DNA of 64,000 bases, taken from NCBI GenBank assembly GCA_946415365.1, contig CAMKSE010000012.1, forward strand, positions 48,763 through 112,762. Reading direction: 5' to 3'. Both the position numbers and the translations under genes were made by a program. Below the pieces are notes generated by a model. It searched no databases. It was not told the DNA's origin and worked only from the letters and a program-made list of their open reading frames with translations. Position 1 is the stretch's first letter, and every line of letters begins with the position of its first letter. Below are positions 42,355 to 51,720 of this stretch, piece after piece. This DNA is from an uncultured Prevotellaceae bacterium. GTDB taxonomy: Bacteria > Bacteroidota > Bacteroidia > Bacteroidales > Bacteroidaceae.

Positions 42355-44322
42355 TCACTCCTTCGGAGCATCCTCGCTCTTAAGCTTGGCACTCAAGCTG
42401 CCACCGCCTCCAGCACCAGGCACGGCAATACCGTCGCTGATGTTCGACGACTTGAACGACGACTTCGCCTCCACATTGTCGATCGTGGCCTTCGGAGCCT
42501 TGAGGTCGCCCTTGATGTCGGTCTTGGCATTGATGGTGGTGTCGCCATAGACCTGCGTTTTGCTGCCGCCGACGGAGGCATTGCCGCCACTGAGCTGTAC
42601 CACAGCCTTGCCGTCGCCCTGCTGGGCCTCGAAGGTCTTGTCGGCAAAGAGTCCCACCTCTTCTGAGACAGCCTGCAGTTTCTTGCTCTTGATATCCTTC
42701 GACTTCGAACCTACATACATCTTCTCTGACACGAGTGTCATCGTGCTGCCTGCAGCGAGCTTGTCGTCGGTCAGTTTCTCCTTGTCGACATCCATCGACT
42801 TCACGCTGACGGCCTTTGCATTGAGGCTGATGCTACCGGTAGCCTTGCCCTCGGTATCAGCGGCGAGCACAGAGGTCTTCTCGGCACGTATGCTCACAGC
42901 ACCACCCTTCGTCAGGGTCTTGGGTTTCAGCTTGCCGTCGGCCACCTCGTAGTCGAGACTCTCCATCGTGATGTTCTTCGACTTCACAATCACGTCGCCC
43001 TCTGCCTTGAACTCGCCTTTGGTCAGTTTGCCGTCATCGTCTTTCTCCAGTCCCGTCGGGCCAGCGGTGCTCACCTCCACGGTCTTGGCCGTGATACTCA
43101 CCTTGCCGTCGGCAGTGAGCTGCTTGGGATAGAGCACACCCTCCTTGGCCTCGTAGTCGACTGACTCGAAGCTGATGTCCTTCGAATAGACTGAGACGCA
43201 GCCTGTGGCCTTCTGTTCCTTACCCTTATTCTCAGGACTAAGGGTACTCATGGATATACTCTCTGTCGCGACGGAGAAGGCACTGCCTTCGGTGAGTTTG
43301 CCCTCGTCGTCAATCATTGAGATGCCGAATCCCGGTGTGCGTACAATGATACCAGCCTCCGGGTTGGTGTGCATGTTACCGTCGCCATCGGCAGTGGCAA
43401 CGTTAATTCTTTCTGCCACAATCCCGAGCGAGGCACCAGTGGTTTTCTTCTTAAAGTCGTCACCCGTCTTGATAGCCCCCTTCTCGGTCTCCAGGGCCTT
43501 CTTCCGTCTGTTAGCTTCAGCCAACATCGAGATAGTGTGTATATACTCTACCGTAGATCGGTAGAGCGAAGGCAACGAAGTCTGTAGACGCTCGTGTACT
43601 TCGCTCAAGTCAAGCATGTTCACACGCCCGAGCATAGCATCTTCTTTATTCAATTCATCCTCCTTGTCAAGCAGGCTTTTCATCGTGCCGAACCATCCCT
43701 CCACATTCTTCTTCTGATCGGCCATGAGTGTCTTCAGGTCAGAGATTTTCTTGCCGAGGTCTTTCACTGAACTCTCAATAATCTCCTTGCGCTTTTCGCT
43801 GCTAACAGAAGTTTCAATCTGCATGTCGGTGTCGGCATGGATTCGTATACCACCCCTGACGGTAGAAGTCGGTGCCAGTGAGAAGGCATCGGTAGCATCG
43901 TTGCTCTGTATCGTGATGGTACATGCTTGAGAGACCACCTCTGAGCTATCGCACACCACGTTCTCCGTGCCGTCTGTACCGGGATTGACGGCCACCTGGC
44001 GGATGCTGGGCGCACGGCTCACGATACTTCCACTATCTCCCACGCCGTCGAGAGCCACATTTTGGCCTTTTATAATCACCCGTCCCGCACCGCCGAGCAG
44101 GTCACCGCTCTGATCTACGTTACCGATAATGATTTCCGGTGCGGAGATGATAATGCGATTGGGGTCGCGGTAGTATTTAATGCCTTCAACCTCCTTGAAG
44201 ATGTCAGTCTTCATCTGCTGGATGGCGGCCTTCTGCTTGTGTATCTCCTCAAGATCCTTCTCCACGCTTTTCTGGAAGTCATCGAGTACTTTTTTCCAGT
44301 CGTCAAATATATAATCTGCCAT
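42355..44322 (-). CDS. Large beta-repeat protein of the type VI spike island, function unknown
   Basis: A 655-residue cytoplasmic-type protein without signal peptide. An N-terminal coiled coil (residues 1-45) is followed by a beta segment with IIISAPEIIIGNVDQSGD and RVIIKGQNVAL, a helical middle part (about 175-290), and then at least five degenerate repeats of about 30-36 residues with the pattern GxVSIxAKxVxVS separated by charged turns. The C-terminus again has short beta repeats and a Gly-rich tail. Alternating short strands of this kind resemble the beta-prism shafts of VgrG/gp5 and tail spikes. It starts 12 bases after vgrG ends, so it is likely spike-associated: a second needle, a cargo carrier or an effector. 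Confidence 0.6.
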   Translation of the reverse strand: MADYIFDDWKKVLDDFQKSVEKDLEEIHKQKAAIQQMKTDIFKEVEGIKYYRDPNRIIISAPEIIIGNVDQSGDLLGGAGRVIIKGQNVALDGVGDSGSIVSRAPSIRQVAVNPGTDGTENVVCDSSEVVSQACTITIQSNDATDAFSLAPTSTVRGGIRIHADTDMQIETSVSSEKRKEIIESSVKDLGKKISDLKTLMADQKKNVEGWFGTMKSLLDKEDELNKEDAMLGRVNMLDLSEVHERLQTSLPSLYRSTVEYIHTISMLAEANRRKKALETEKGAIKTGDDFKKKTTGASLGIVAERINVATADGDGNMHTNPEAGIIVRTPGFGISMIDDEGKLTEGSAFSVATESISMSTLSPENKGKEQKATGCVSVYSKDISFESVDYEAKEGVLYPKQLTADGKVSITAKTVEVSTAGPTGLEKDDDGKLTKGEFKAEGDVIVKSKNITMESLDYEVADGKLKPKTLTKGGAVSIRAEKTSVLAADTEGKATGSISLNAKAVSVKSMDVDKEKLTDDKLAAGSTMTLVSEKMYVGSKSKDIKSKKLQAVSEEVGLFADKTFEAQQGDGKAVVQLSGGNASVGGSKTQVYGDTTINAKTDIKGDLKAPKATIDNVEAKSSFKSSNISDGIAVPGAGGGGSLSAKLKSEDAPKE

Positions 44323-44334
44323 AATCGTTCTATT

Positions 44335-47300
44335 TTATGCGTTTTGTTCTACACCTTCATTTGGCACTCCTTCAACTACGGGATGCTCCTCCTCAACTAC
44401 AGGATTCTGCAGATTTTGATCCTGACCAACTGGTGCTCCCGCTTCATTTTCATCCTGATTATCTCCCACTCCAACTTGTAACAAGGCATCTTTCACCTTA
44501 GTTGCCAGGTTTTCCATTCTACGCTGATCCTCTTCCAACAAGTCTGCTTTGACGAGCTTGCCACCGCTATACTGTGAAACGACAGGGTTAATCTGGCCGT
44601 TGTTTTCCATTTGCAGAGTCTTTCCAGTTCCAAAAAGTATCTGCCCAGACTTGGCATTTCCCCAGGAATAATACTCCTTGAAGGGCGTCCATAGATTTAA
44701 GTTATTCAGTAAATCGTCTACCAGCGACATAGCGAAGTTGGTATCCTTTTTGAGCACTGGCATTTCACTGAAATCCAGACTTTCGACATACAAATCCCAC
44801 ATCAGACTTTCAAATTCAGCTTCAGTATTTGGTTTTGTAGGAACAGCGGCTACATTCGTATCCATGAGCTGATTATTAGAGATTTTCCGATAGATGGCTG
44901 TGGTTTTTGGTGTTCCCCAAGCCTCTACTAAGTTCAGTGCCACACGACGCTTCAGTGCCTGTGCATGGAAATTAACGTGATCAAGACTATCAGCCCTTGC
45001 ATCAGTTATCTTACCCTCCTCACCGTAAACATATTTGTAGAATGTAAAATCTGCACAACTCTCCTTCGAGAATGCCTTTTGCAGCATTCCAATGTAGTTG
45101 TCAGGTACGTAACGAGTAAACGTTCCGAACATATAACCCACATTCTCAGTAGCCGTACCTCTATCAAGAGGCAGGGTTTTCAGCTTGTTAACGCTTTTCA
45201 GCACTTCATTAGCTGCATCTACGACATCCTCCTTCAGTTCCTTGCGTTTCTGCATGATGAACTTTTTGGCTGCTTCTCCTGTCTTCTTCTTAAAGATAAG
45301 TCCATACCTGTTACGCCCAACACCTTTTAATCGATCAACGGCATCGTCATCCACATCTTCCACACTATCATGCTTGACATTCTCCGTGAATCCCAAATCG
45401 TTCGGTTTAATCTCCTTCTTGTCTCGGGCCCAGAACAAATCCCTTAGGTCATCCTCCCAATTTTCCTTACAGACGGGTTCTTCTTGATTATTTGCATATT
45501 GATGCAAATCGGCTACAGATTTTAGAAAACCATCAAAACTATTTAAGATTTCGTTATATTGATTTTTGTAATTCTCAATCATTGCATCCACAATCGGGCC
45601 TACCTTGCCGATAAGCTGGGCCATAGCCGGACCCATGTTGAGCGTTCCGTCTTTGGTGGCACCATTATTCGGTCGTTTACGCGGATCCCTGAAGGCGGCA
45701 TCGGGATAGCCTGCTGAAGCACCTCCCGCCTCAAGTTTCAGGAAACGGTTTGATTTCACGGTGAGTGCGCCCTCCTGTGGCTTCCAGAACACCTCGATGA
45801 CAGACCTGACAATGGAGAGGTCAAAGACGCTGATGGCCATCGAGGCCAACTTCTTGGTGACCATCTTTGCCACGTCAAGAGCATAGGTGGCGACATTGAA
45901 CTTCTTGCTGCCGTCATAGGTAGATGCGAACTTGTTGCGGATGTTCGTACCCGAAGTGAGGGTCAAGTTATTACCGGCAGCGATGGTCACGTTCTTACCT
46001 GTGATCCTCACGTCACCATTAGGGGCACTGATAGTGATGCCGGTGAAGGCATTGATATTCACGTCGCCCCAAGGAGAACTGATGCTCACGTTACGGGCAT
46101 CTGACGATGCCTTGATACTCCAGATGCCGTACTTGTCACCCATATCCACGCCTCCCTCGAAGCGTCGGCTCACCTCGTTGTCGGGTGTGAACGAGAATGG
46201 CACGAAACTGTTGATCAGCTTCAGTCCGGGATTGAGGTTGGCGATGAAGGCAGCAGCACCTTTGCCAAAACCCTCGTGCACCTTGATATATTCACTGTTC
46301 GGTGACATCATCACGGCTGAACCCGTCTTCAGGGCCAGAGGAACGTCGGCAGAGACGGCTCCCACCACGTAGGGACGCTCCACATTTCCGCCGGCATAGT
46401 CGACGAGCACTTTCTCTGCCAGATAGTGTCGGCCATGAACACCAGCCTTGGTGGGACCTGAGCTTGAGGCGTACAACAGCCATGGCGTGGCATCTTCCAC
46501 ATCTATAGTCGACAGATGATCGGCAGCCAGCTTCTCAAAGGTATTGATCTTATCATCGTCACCCACATCTTTGTCGTGGTTGGCAATGAAATCCTTCAGT
46601 TGCCAGGGATATTTCACTCGCACACGGTTCCCACGGTTGGGATCATCCACATCGACCACCACAGCCACCTGAGGCCCTGAGGTGCGCACATGTCCCGTTG
46701 GGAGCATCGGAGGATAGAACTTACCATCGGTGTCCTTGGCAATGGCCGTCACACGGTATCTGACCACCTTACTGTCGTAGCCCTTCTCGTAGTACGACTG
46801 TGAGTCTTTCTTTTCCGTCTCTGGCTGATAACCCACCACCTCGACCACAATGAACTTCTCGCCATCCACATCAATGACTTGTCCTAACGTCAGGTCGGGA
46901 TACTTGGTGTCGAACTCGATATTCACCGCATTCTTTGCCGCCGTCATTTCTTTCTCCAGAATGGAAGAATAAGTGGTTTCATTGACCATAGGCGATGCCT
47001 CAGAAAACTCGTTGTAGGTCTTCTTGTCTTCATCATCCACTTTCTTCGTACCGAAGTGGGCTTCCCCATGATTGGGTAAACTGCCGTGGTCGGTCTTCTT
47101 TTCCTTGAAGTAGGCATCGTAGTATTTGTCGTTGTTTCCCTTCACCATCAGCTCAACGGAACCTAAGGCCACGAGGTCATTAACGGCCGTATCAAAGGCG
47201 AAGTTGGTAATCGACTTGCTGTTGTTGAGCACCTGTGCGGCCTTTTTCATCCAGAACACGTCAGCGCCGTTATCTGAGTCAAACATGTTGGCAACCGTGT

Positions 47301-48240
47301 TCTTCACCTTGTCATAACCATCTTGAGTCACAACGCTCTTCAGGATATTACTGTCGTAAGGAGCATCACCAACGTAGGGGCCTGCATTTTTCTGTGCAGG
47401 CCGCTTCCCATTCCAGTTGCAATAGGTCAGCACATCGTAGCTTTCCACCTTTTGTTCGGTGTCCTGATAGCCCAGAGTGAGCTTTCCATTCTCATAATAG
47501 AGGAACTCGCCCCACCGGTTCGTGGTGCGCGCCAGGAAATCGTAGAAGCTCTCGTTATACTGCACCAGGTAGGGGAAGATATGCTCTGTATAGACCTTGT
47601 TTTCTCCTTCCCCGGACACCTTCTGTATGTGCTTCATGCCCGTTGTGTCGGAAGCCAACTCTACTTCTGTGCCGTCCCTGGTGATGGAGAAGTTACCGAT
47701 CTCACCCTTCAAGATCTCTTCTCCAAGCCTTTTCGCCGTGAATGTTTTACAATACTGCTGAAGGGTCATCACCATATCGGGGCTGTAGATTTTCAGCGAC
47801 ACATACATCCTGTCGGAATACTTGCGCGGAATGATCTCGTGGACATAATAGTCGCTACACACGACAATATCGTCGCACTTAAGCTCCACCAGCTGGGTGG
47901 CAAAGAGTTCGTTCAGCTGATCCTTGCTGGGGAAGGCCTTAACAACCTTATTATCGATATCCTCAGGCTTGATAAGGATATATGCCTCAATATAGTTTGG
48001 GCTGTAAATCTGCTTGTGGAACTCTGCGAACTGCAATGTGAACAGGAAAGTCAGATCCTTCTCTTCGTGCTTTTCGCCCCACGAAGTATCCTTCTTGCCC
48101 TTTGTATAATATTCTGCCTTGAGAATGCTTCGACCTGCAGCCGCTTCCGCACCAGTGGTCATCGACAAGCCTGTATCCAGTTTCTTTCCAGAACTATCTA
48201 CTGCACTCGCTTTGGGAATTGTAAGTGTCATCTTTGCCAT
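44335..48240 (-). CDS. VgrG/TssI-like type VI spike protein with long C-terminal extension
   Basis: A 1301-residue spike protein. The N-terminal part (to about 500) has the gp27-like features of VgrG, including YIEAYILIKPED and the LVQYNESFYDFLARTTNRWGEFLYYENG motif typical of VgrG/phage tail hubs. The gp5 OB-fold lies near residues 510-620 (VVVDVDDPNRGNRVRVKYPWQ, then TPWLLYASSSG). Beta-prism repeats follow around 715-765 (NVSISSPWGDVNINAFTGIT, NVTIAAGNNLTLTSG). About 500 further residues of mostly helical sequence make an unusual extension ending in an acidic tail. It is cotranscribed with two Hcp-like genes upstream. The extension may be an effector or loading domain; no toxin motif was recognised. 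Confidence 0.85.
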   Translation of the reverse strand: MAKMTLTIPKASAVDSSGKKLDTGLSMTTGAEAAAGRSILKAEYYTKGKKDTSWGEKHEEKDLTFLFTLQFAEFHKQIYSPNYIEAYILIKPEDIDNKVVKAFPSKDQLNELFATQLVELKCDDIVVCSDYYVHEIIPRKYSDRMYVSLKIYSPDMVMTLQQYCKTFTAKRLGEEILKGEIGNFSITRDGTEVELASDTTGMKHIQKVSGEGENKVYTEHIFPYLVQYNESFYDFLARTTNRWGEFLYYENGKLTLGYQDTEQKVESYDVLTYCNWNGKRPAQKNAGPYVGDAPYDSNILKSVVTQDGYDKVKNTVANMFDSDNGADVFWMKKAAQVLNNSKSITNFAFDTAVNDLVALGSVELMVKGNNDKYYDAYFKEKKTDHGSLPNHGEAHFGTKKVDDEDKKTYNEFSEASPMVNETTYSSILEKEMTAAKNAVNIEFDTKYPDLTLGQVIDVDGEKFIVVEVVGYQPETEKKDSQSYYEKGYDSKVVRYRVTAIAKDTDGKFYPPMLPTGHVRTSGPQVAVVVDVDDPNRGNRVRVKYPWQLKDFIANHDKDVGDDDKINTFEKLAADHLSTIDVEDATPWLLYASSSGPTKAGVHGRHYLAEKVLVDYAGGNVERPYVVGAVSADVPLALKTGSAVMMSPNSEYIKVHEGFGKGAAAFIANLNPGLKLINSFVPFSFTPDNEVSRRFEGGVDMGDKYGIWSIKASSDARNVSISSPWGDVNINAFTGITISAPNGDVRITGKNVTIAAGNNLTLTSGTNIRNKFASTYDGSKKFNVATYALDVAKMVTKKLASMAISVFDLSIVRSVIEVFWKPQEGALTVKSNRFLKLEAGGASAGYPDAAFRDPRKRPNNGATKDGTLNMGPAMAQLIGKVGPIVDAMIENYKNQYNEILNSFDGFLKSVADLHQYANNQEEPVCKENWEDDLRDLFWARDKKEIKPNDLGFTENVKHDSVEDVDDDAVDRLKGVGRNRYGLIFKKKTGEAAKKFIMQKRKELKEDVVDAANEVLKSVNKLKTLPLDRGTATENVGYMFGTFTRYVPDNYIGMLQKAFSKESCADFTFYKYVYGEEGKITDARADSLDHVNFHAQALKRRVALNLVEAWGTPKTTAIYRKISNNQLMDTNVAAVPTKPNTEAEFESLMWDLYVESLDFSEMPVLKKDTNFAMSLVDDLLNNLNLWTPFKEYYSWGNAKSGQILFGTGKTLQMENNGQINPVVSQYSGGKLVKADLLEEDQRRMENLATKVKDALLQVGVGDNQDENEAGAPVGQDQNLQNPVVEEEHPVVEGVPNEGVEQNA

Positions 48241-48255
48241 AACTCTTCTCTTTAT

Positions 48256-48735
48256 TTATTTTATAAAGTGGCTTGTTAAATTATTGTCTCTACCTAAGTA
48301 AGTCACATTCCGAACTAAGACCTTCACGTTAAGCAACATCTGTTGGTCAACGCCGTTTATATTCTTGCTGCTATGATACTCCTCCTCAACGTGTACCACA
48401 TAGCCGTCGGCCACTAATCCGTCCTCATAGCCTACCAACCGGTTGTCTTCCCGCCATGTGACATTGAAAAGGAATGAAAACTGGAAATGATTGTTCAGGA
48501 TTGACTCCATATAGAACTGCTTGGCGTGATGCGGACTGTTCACCCGTATGCAGAACTGCAAGATGACAGGCTCAACAGCTCCATACACATCGCCGGCATG
48601 GTTGCGCCTATGGGCGCAATCGTAGGAGAAGCTCTGTACCGTCAGGGCATTCTCCCTAAGGATACTGGCGGGATTCTCTATCACATTCTCATGAATCAAC
48701 ACCGCCTTCAGTTCTTGTAAATGAAATGCTGCCAT
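48256..48735 (-). CDS. Hcp/TssD-like protein, divergent
   Basis: A 159-residue protein with the strand pattern of a Bacteroidota TssD tube protein: an N-terminal strand region, GDVYGAVEPVILQFCIRVNS, a helix (HHAKQFYMESILNN), and later strands with YEDGLVADGYVVHVEEEY and MLLNVKVLVRNVTYLG. It is longer than the usual 130 residues because of an extended N-terminus. It lies between a clearer TssD-like gene and vgrG, 15 bases from the latter. It may be a tube cap, cargo-binding Hcp or an adaptor for this VgrG. Confidence 0.6.
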   Translation of the reverse strand: MAAFHLQELKAVLIHENVIENPASILRENALTVQSFSYDCAHRRNHAGDVYGAVEPVILQFCIRVNSPHHAKQFYMESILNNHFQFSFLFNVTWREDNRLVGYEDGLVADGYVVHVEEEYHSSKNINGVDQQMLLNVKVLVRNVTYLGRDNNLTSHFIK

Positions 48736-48752
48736 ATAAATCTAATCACTAA

Positions 48753-49157
48753 TCACTCAAAACACACATCATCAATACATATCTTATTTGCCAAAATGCT
48801 AAGTTTCAGCAGCCTGCGCTTGGAAGATTCAATATCATACATCTCGGAGAGCGCGAAGCATACTGCTTCCTCGAATACAATTTCCTGAGAGTCAAGACTG
48901 CTGTCGTTGGCCGCGCCGAGGCTGATGACGACACGCCCGTCGAGTACGCTCTGATTGGCGAACCATTCGAACAGCGTCAGGTCTTCCTTGCCTGGAGCCA
49001 CCACAAATAGTTCCATCCGATCGCAGCGGGTATCACCCTCCGGGCAGAAATCATTATAAGATCTGTCGAAGACAAAACGACAGTCGGCCACCAGAAACTG
49101 TTTTGAATAGCGTTTGATGCTATTGTCGCCGAATTCCAATACTGCTGTTAATGCCAT
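48753..49157 (-). CDS. Hcp/TssD-like tube protein (type VI secretion, Bacteroidota type)
   Basis: A 134-residue protein matching the TssD family of subtype iii T6SS: MALTAVLEFGDNSIKRY, then RMELFVVAPGKEDLTLFEWFANQS and the final strands. The LTLFEWFANQ segment is the best hallmark. The intervening segment contains an unusual Cys-containing insert (FCPEGDTRCDRM). First gene of the leftward spike island, with a -7 box 28 bases upstream. Confidence 0.75.
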   Translation of the reverse strand: MALTAVLEFGDNSIKRYSKQFLVADCRFVFDRSYNDFCPEGDTRCDRMELFVVAPGKEDLTLFEWFANQSVLDGRVVISLGAANDSSLDSQEIVFEEAVCFALSEMYDIESSKRRLLKLSILANKICIDDVCFE

Positions 49158-49184
49158 ATATTATTTTGCTTTTAGTTTTCTGTT

Positions 49185-49193
49185 GCAAAATTA
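49185..49193 (-). promoter_or_regulatory. -7 box for the type VI spike island
   Basis: Minus-strand TAATTTTGC, 28 bases before the ATG at 49157. It appears to drive all five genes down to 41597. Confidence 0.6.
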
Positions 49194-49262
49194 CGAAAAA
49201 GAATCGAAACTACAAGCAGAATAATCAGAAAAAATACTTCATTTTGTTCGGACAAACTCTTT

Positions 49263-49308
49263 TTTTTGCGACAAAATGGAGACATCATGCCAAAAATTGT
49301 CGCAAAAA
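49263..49308 (+). promoter_or_regulatory. TTGCGACA/TGTCGCAA inverted repeat upstream of the surface protein
   Basis: Perfect 12-base arms, TTTTTGCGACAA (49263-49274) and TTGTCGCAAAAA (49297-49308), with a 22-base centre, ending 25 bases before the -7 box. The same eight-base half-sites recur upstream of the hcp promoters at 62104 and 63271. Confidence 0.65.
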
Positions 49309-49332
49309 GAAGTTTGTATAAAGAAAAAGATG

Positions 49333-49341
49333 TATCTTTGC
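49333..49341 (+). promoter_or_regulatory. -7 box for the surface protein gene
   Basis: TATCTTTGC, 20 bases before the ATG at 49362. Confidence 0.7.
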
Positions 49342-49361
49342 ACCCATGTAAACTAAACAAT

Positions 49362-51500
49362 ATGAATACAAATAGAACCTCAAAAGCTTTTATAGTCCGC
49401 GCAGCAATAACGCTACTTCTGCTGCTACTCACCTCGGCCACGGCGTGGGCAGACGAAGTGTCTTACATCAAGGCCGACGGAACAATAGGCACGGCTACCC
49501 CTACTAAGATCACTAACAGTACTTCCCTCAGTGGGGGCTGGTACATAGTGGACGATGACATCGATGGACCGCTTACGTTTACTGGGGACGTAAATCTTAT
49601 CCTCGCTGACGACGCTGACGTCACTATTGTTGGGGATAACGGCATCGTAGTTAACGGCAATCTAACCATTTACGGTCAGAGTGAAGGCACTGGCTCTTTA
49701 TCAATCAAAGCCCAAGGTTATGACAACACCTCTGGTGATGGCATCTTTGCCCAAAATGGACAAATCACCATTAATGGCGGTATTCTCTCCATCACCGCAA
49801 ATCGATATGGTATCATAACCACTAATAATGATATTACAATCAACGGTGGTATAATCAGCGTCACCGCCACTGGTAATAATAACGGCATCAATGCCAGTGG
49901 TAACATCACTATCACCGGCGGCAACGTCATCGCTAACGGTGTAAACTATGGAATATTTGCCGAAGGTACCGTCAACCTCAGCGGCGGAATTGTTACCACC
50001 AACAACATAGGTAATATTTCTCTTTCTGGTGCCATCGTCACTGCCAGCAGCTATAGTGGCACCGTCACAGTTCAGGGTGGTGTGACCTACACAAAGTATG
50101 ACCTCACCACAAACTATACTGGCAATATCGGCGGCTCATCCCTTAACGGCATCACCCTCTTCCCAACCACATGTTTCGGCATAGCCTCTGGCAATGAAGG
50201 CAGTCAAGGGAAGCCTTATACCATCACGTCCCCCGAAGAATTACAGCTGCTGGCTATCGTTGTCAACAAAGGAAACACATTAACAGGCAAGTACATCCAA
50301 GTATGCAATAACATCGACATGTATGGGATTGCTTTTCGTCCGATAGGAGTTGACTCGGGCTCTAAGTTTTGTGGACATTTCGACGGCGGTGGCTACATTA
50401 TCAGCAATCTAAACATCAATATAGATGATATCTGCATTGGACTTTTCGGCTTAGTCGATGACAATAATGCAACCATACAAAATATCACGATCTCAAAAGC
50501 AACTATCAACGGCGATGAATATGTTGGCGGTATAGTAGGCTCTCTTGACTACGGATCTATCATGAATTGCTACGTCATCAATTCCCAAATCACAAGTTCA
50601 AATAGAGTTCATTATTATGGCGCTATCGTAGGATACAGTAATTCTAAAAATCCCCTCAGCCACAATTATTACGGCAACAGTATTGTTAATGAAGAAGCTT
50701 CCGACGTTGGCTGTGGAACTGCCGACGGCTCCTCAGACGTTACCACTAACGACGGAGCTGTCAAGGGCACTTTCCTAAGCGACTCGAAGGACGTGCCAAG
50801 CCCCCTGAATGGCAAAGTTCTCTTCTATCGTGAGTTTACGGGCGGCAGCGCATCCACTATCTGCCTTCCATTCGCCTATACGCCAAATGGCAGCGAGGGA
50901 TCATTCTACACCTTTAACCACGTTGAAAAAGTTGGCGACAATTGGGAAGCTATAATGGACAATGTGAGTGGTAACCTCGCTGCCAATACACCATATATTT
51001 TCGTACCTGACAAAAACCGGAGCATCGTGCCAATCCTGTTCCACGGCGATGCTGAAGAACCCTCCGACCCCTCAACTACGAGTGGGGACTGGACCTTTAA
51101 AGGTACCTATAAGGAGAAAAAATGGGATATTGAACCGACGGGCATCTATGGCTTTTCTGCACAGGCAGTAGCAGATGAGAGCATCAGTCAGGGACAGTTT
51201 GTAAAGGTGGGAGCCTACGTTAAGATTCGTCCCCTGCGCGCATATTTGGAATATACAGGCAGTACTTTTCCAAATACTCGTAGTTCCTTGCCTGAAGAGG
51301 GGTTGCCTGATCGTATTATCGTGCGCCTCGTAGGTGGTGGAACCAGTATCGGTCAACTCGACATGAAAACTGGTCAGGTCAACTTCGACGGTGGCTGGTA
51401 TAACCTTGACGGCATTCGCCTTAGCGGAAAGCCTACTAAGCACGGTATTTACGTGCATCATGGAAAGAAGGTAGTGATTTCTACAATGAATAATGAATAA
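49362..51500 (+). CDS. Secreted repeat-rich surface protein (beta-helix-like adhesin type)
   Basis: A 712-residue protein with a long signal region (FIVRAAITLLLLLLTSATAWA). Residues about 40-260 carry Gly/Asn/Ile-rich short repeats (GNITITGGNVIANG, GQITINGGILSITAN) typical of a right-handed beta helix or pectate-lyase-like fold. A GLUG-like segment follows (GDEYVGGIVGSLDYGSIMNCY). The C-terminal part has Prevotella-type modules and ends in YNLDGIRLSGKPTKHGIYVHHGKKVVI, a tail common in secreted Prevotella proteins. The start is set by the -7 box at 49333. No catalytic motif seen; likely surface-exposed or an adhesin. Confidence 0.8.
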   Translation: MNTNRTSKAFIVRAAITLLLLLLTSATAWADEVSYIKADGTIGTATPTKITNSTSLSGGWYIVDDDIDGPLTFTGDVNLILADDADVTIVGDNGIVVNGNLTIYGQSEGTGSLSIKAQGYDNTSGDGIFAQNGQITINGGILSITANRYGIITTNNDITINGGIISVTATGNNNGINASGNITITGGNVIANGVNYGIFAEGTVNLSGGIVTTNNIGNISLSGAIVTASSYSGTVTVQGGVTYTKYDLTTNYTGNIGGSSLNGITLFPTTCFGIASGNEGSQGKPYTITSPEELQLLAIVVNKGNTLTGKYIQVCNNIDMYGIAFRPIGVDSGSKFCGHFDGGGYIISNLNINIDDICIGLFGLVDDNNATIQNITISKATINGDEYVGGIVGSLDYGSIMNCYVINSQITSSNRVHYYGAIVGYSNSKNPLSHNYYGNSIVNEEASDVGCGTADGSSDVTTNDGAVKGTFLSDSKDVPSPLNGKVLFYREFTGGSASTICLPFAYTPNGSEGSFYTFNHVEKVGDNWEAIMDNVSGNLAANTPYIFVPDKNRSIVPILFHGDAEEPSDPSTTSGDWTFKGTYKEKKWDIEPTGIYGFSAQAVADESISQGQFVKVGAYVKIRPLRAYLEYTGSTFPNTRSSLPEEGLPDRIIVRLVGGGTSIGQLDMKTGQVNFDGGWYNLDGIRLSGKPTKHGIYVHHGKKVVISTMNNE

Positions 51501-51520
51501 AAACAAAGGAGGACATAGCA

Positions 51521-51676
51521 ATGAAGAAAACAATCGAAAATGTTACTTTTCCCCGCAAAGACTATAAGAAACCTACAATGAAGATTGTACCGTTGCATCA
51601 CAAAAGGCTTATATTGTGTGGTAGTGACCCTGTAACACTTCAGGGCAAGAAAGATGAATATTATGAGCTACAGTAA
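51521..51676 (+). CDS. 51-residue peptide, function unknown
   Basis: A short frame, MKKTIENVTFPRKDYKKPTM then KIVPLHHKRLILCGSDP, starting 20 bases after the surface protein with a strong ribosome binding site (AAAGGAGG at 51506-51513). The pattern YxxPxxKIVxLxxxxLLxGSDP resembles small peptides often found next to secreted proteins in Bacteroidota, sometimes proposed as peptide precursors. It ends 44 bases before a strong terminator, so it belongs to the same transcript as the surface protein. Confidence 0.6.
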   Translation: MKKTIENVTFPRKDYKKPTMKIVPLHHKRLILCGSDPVTLQGKKDEYYELQ

Positions 51677-51720
51677 AGCACAGCCTCTCCCCCTACCTTT
51701 TCCTATACATTATATAATAA

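Noticed and set aside
47323..48279. 318-codon frame antisense to the VgrG N-terminus
   Set aside because: No recognisable domain and fully inside the well-supported VgrG gene.
49266..49361. N-terminal extension of the surface protein from TTG at 49266
   Set aside because: It would translate the inverted repeat and the -7 promoter box; the ATG at 49362 begins a proper signal peptide.
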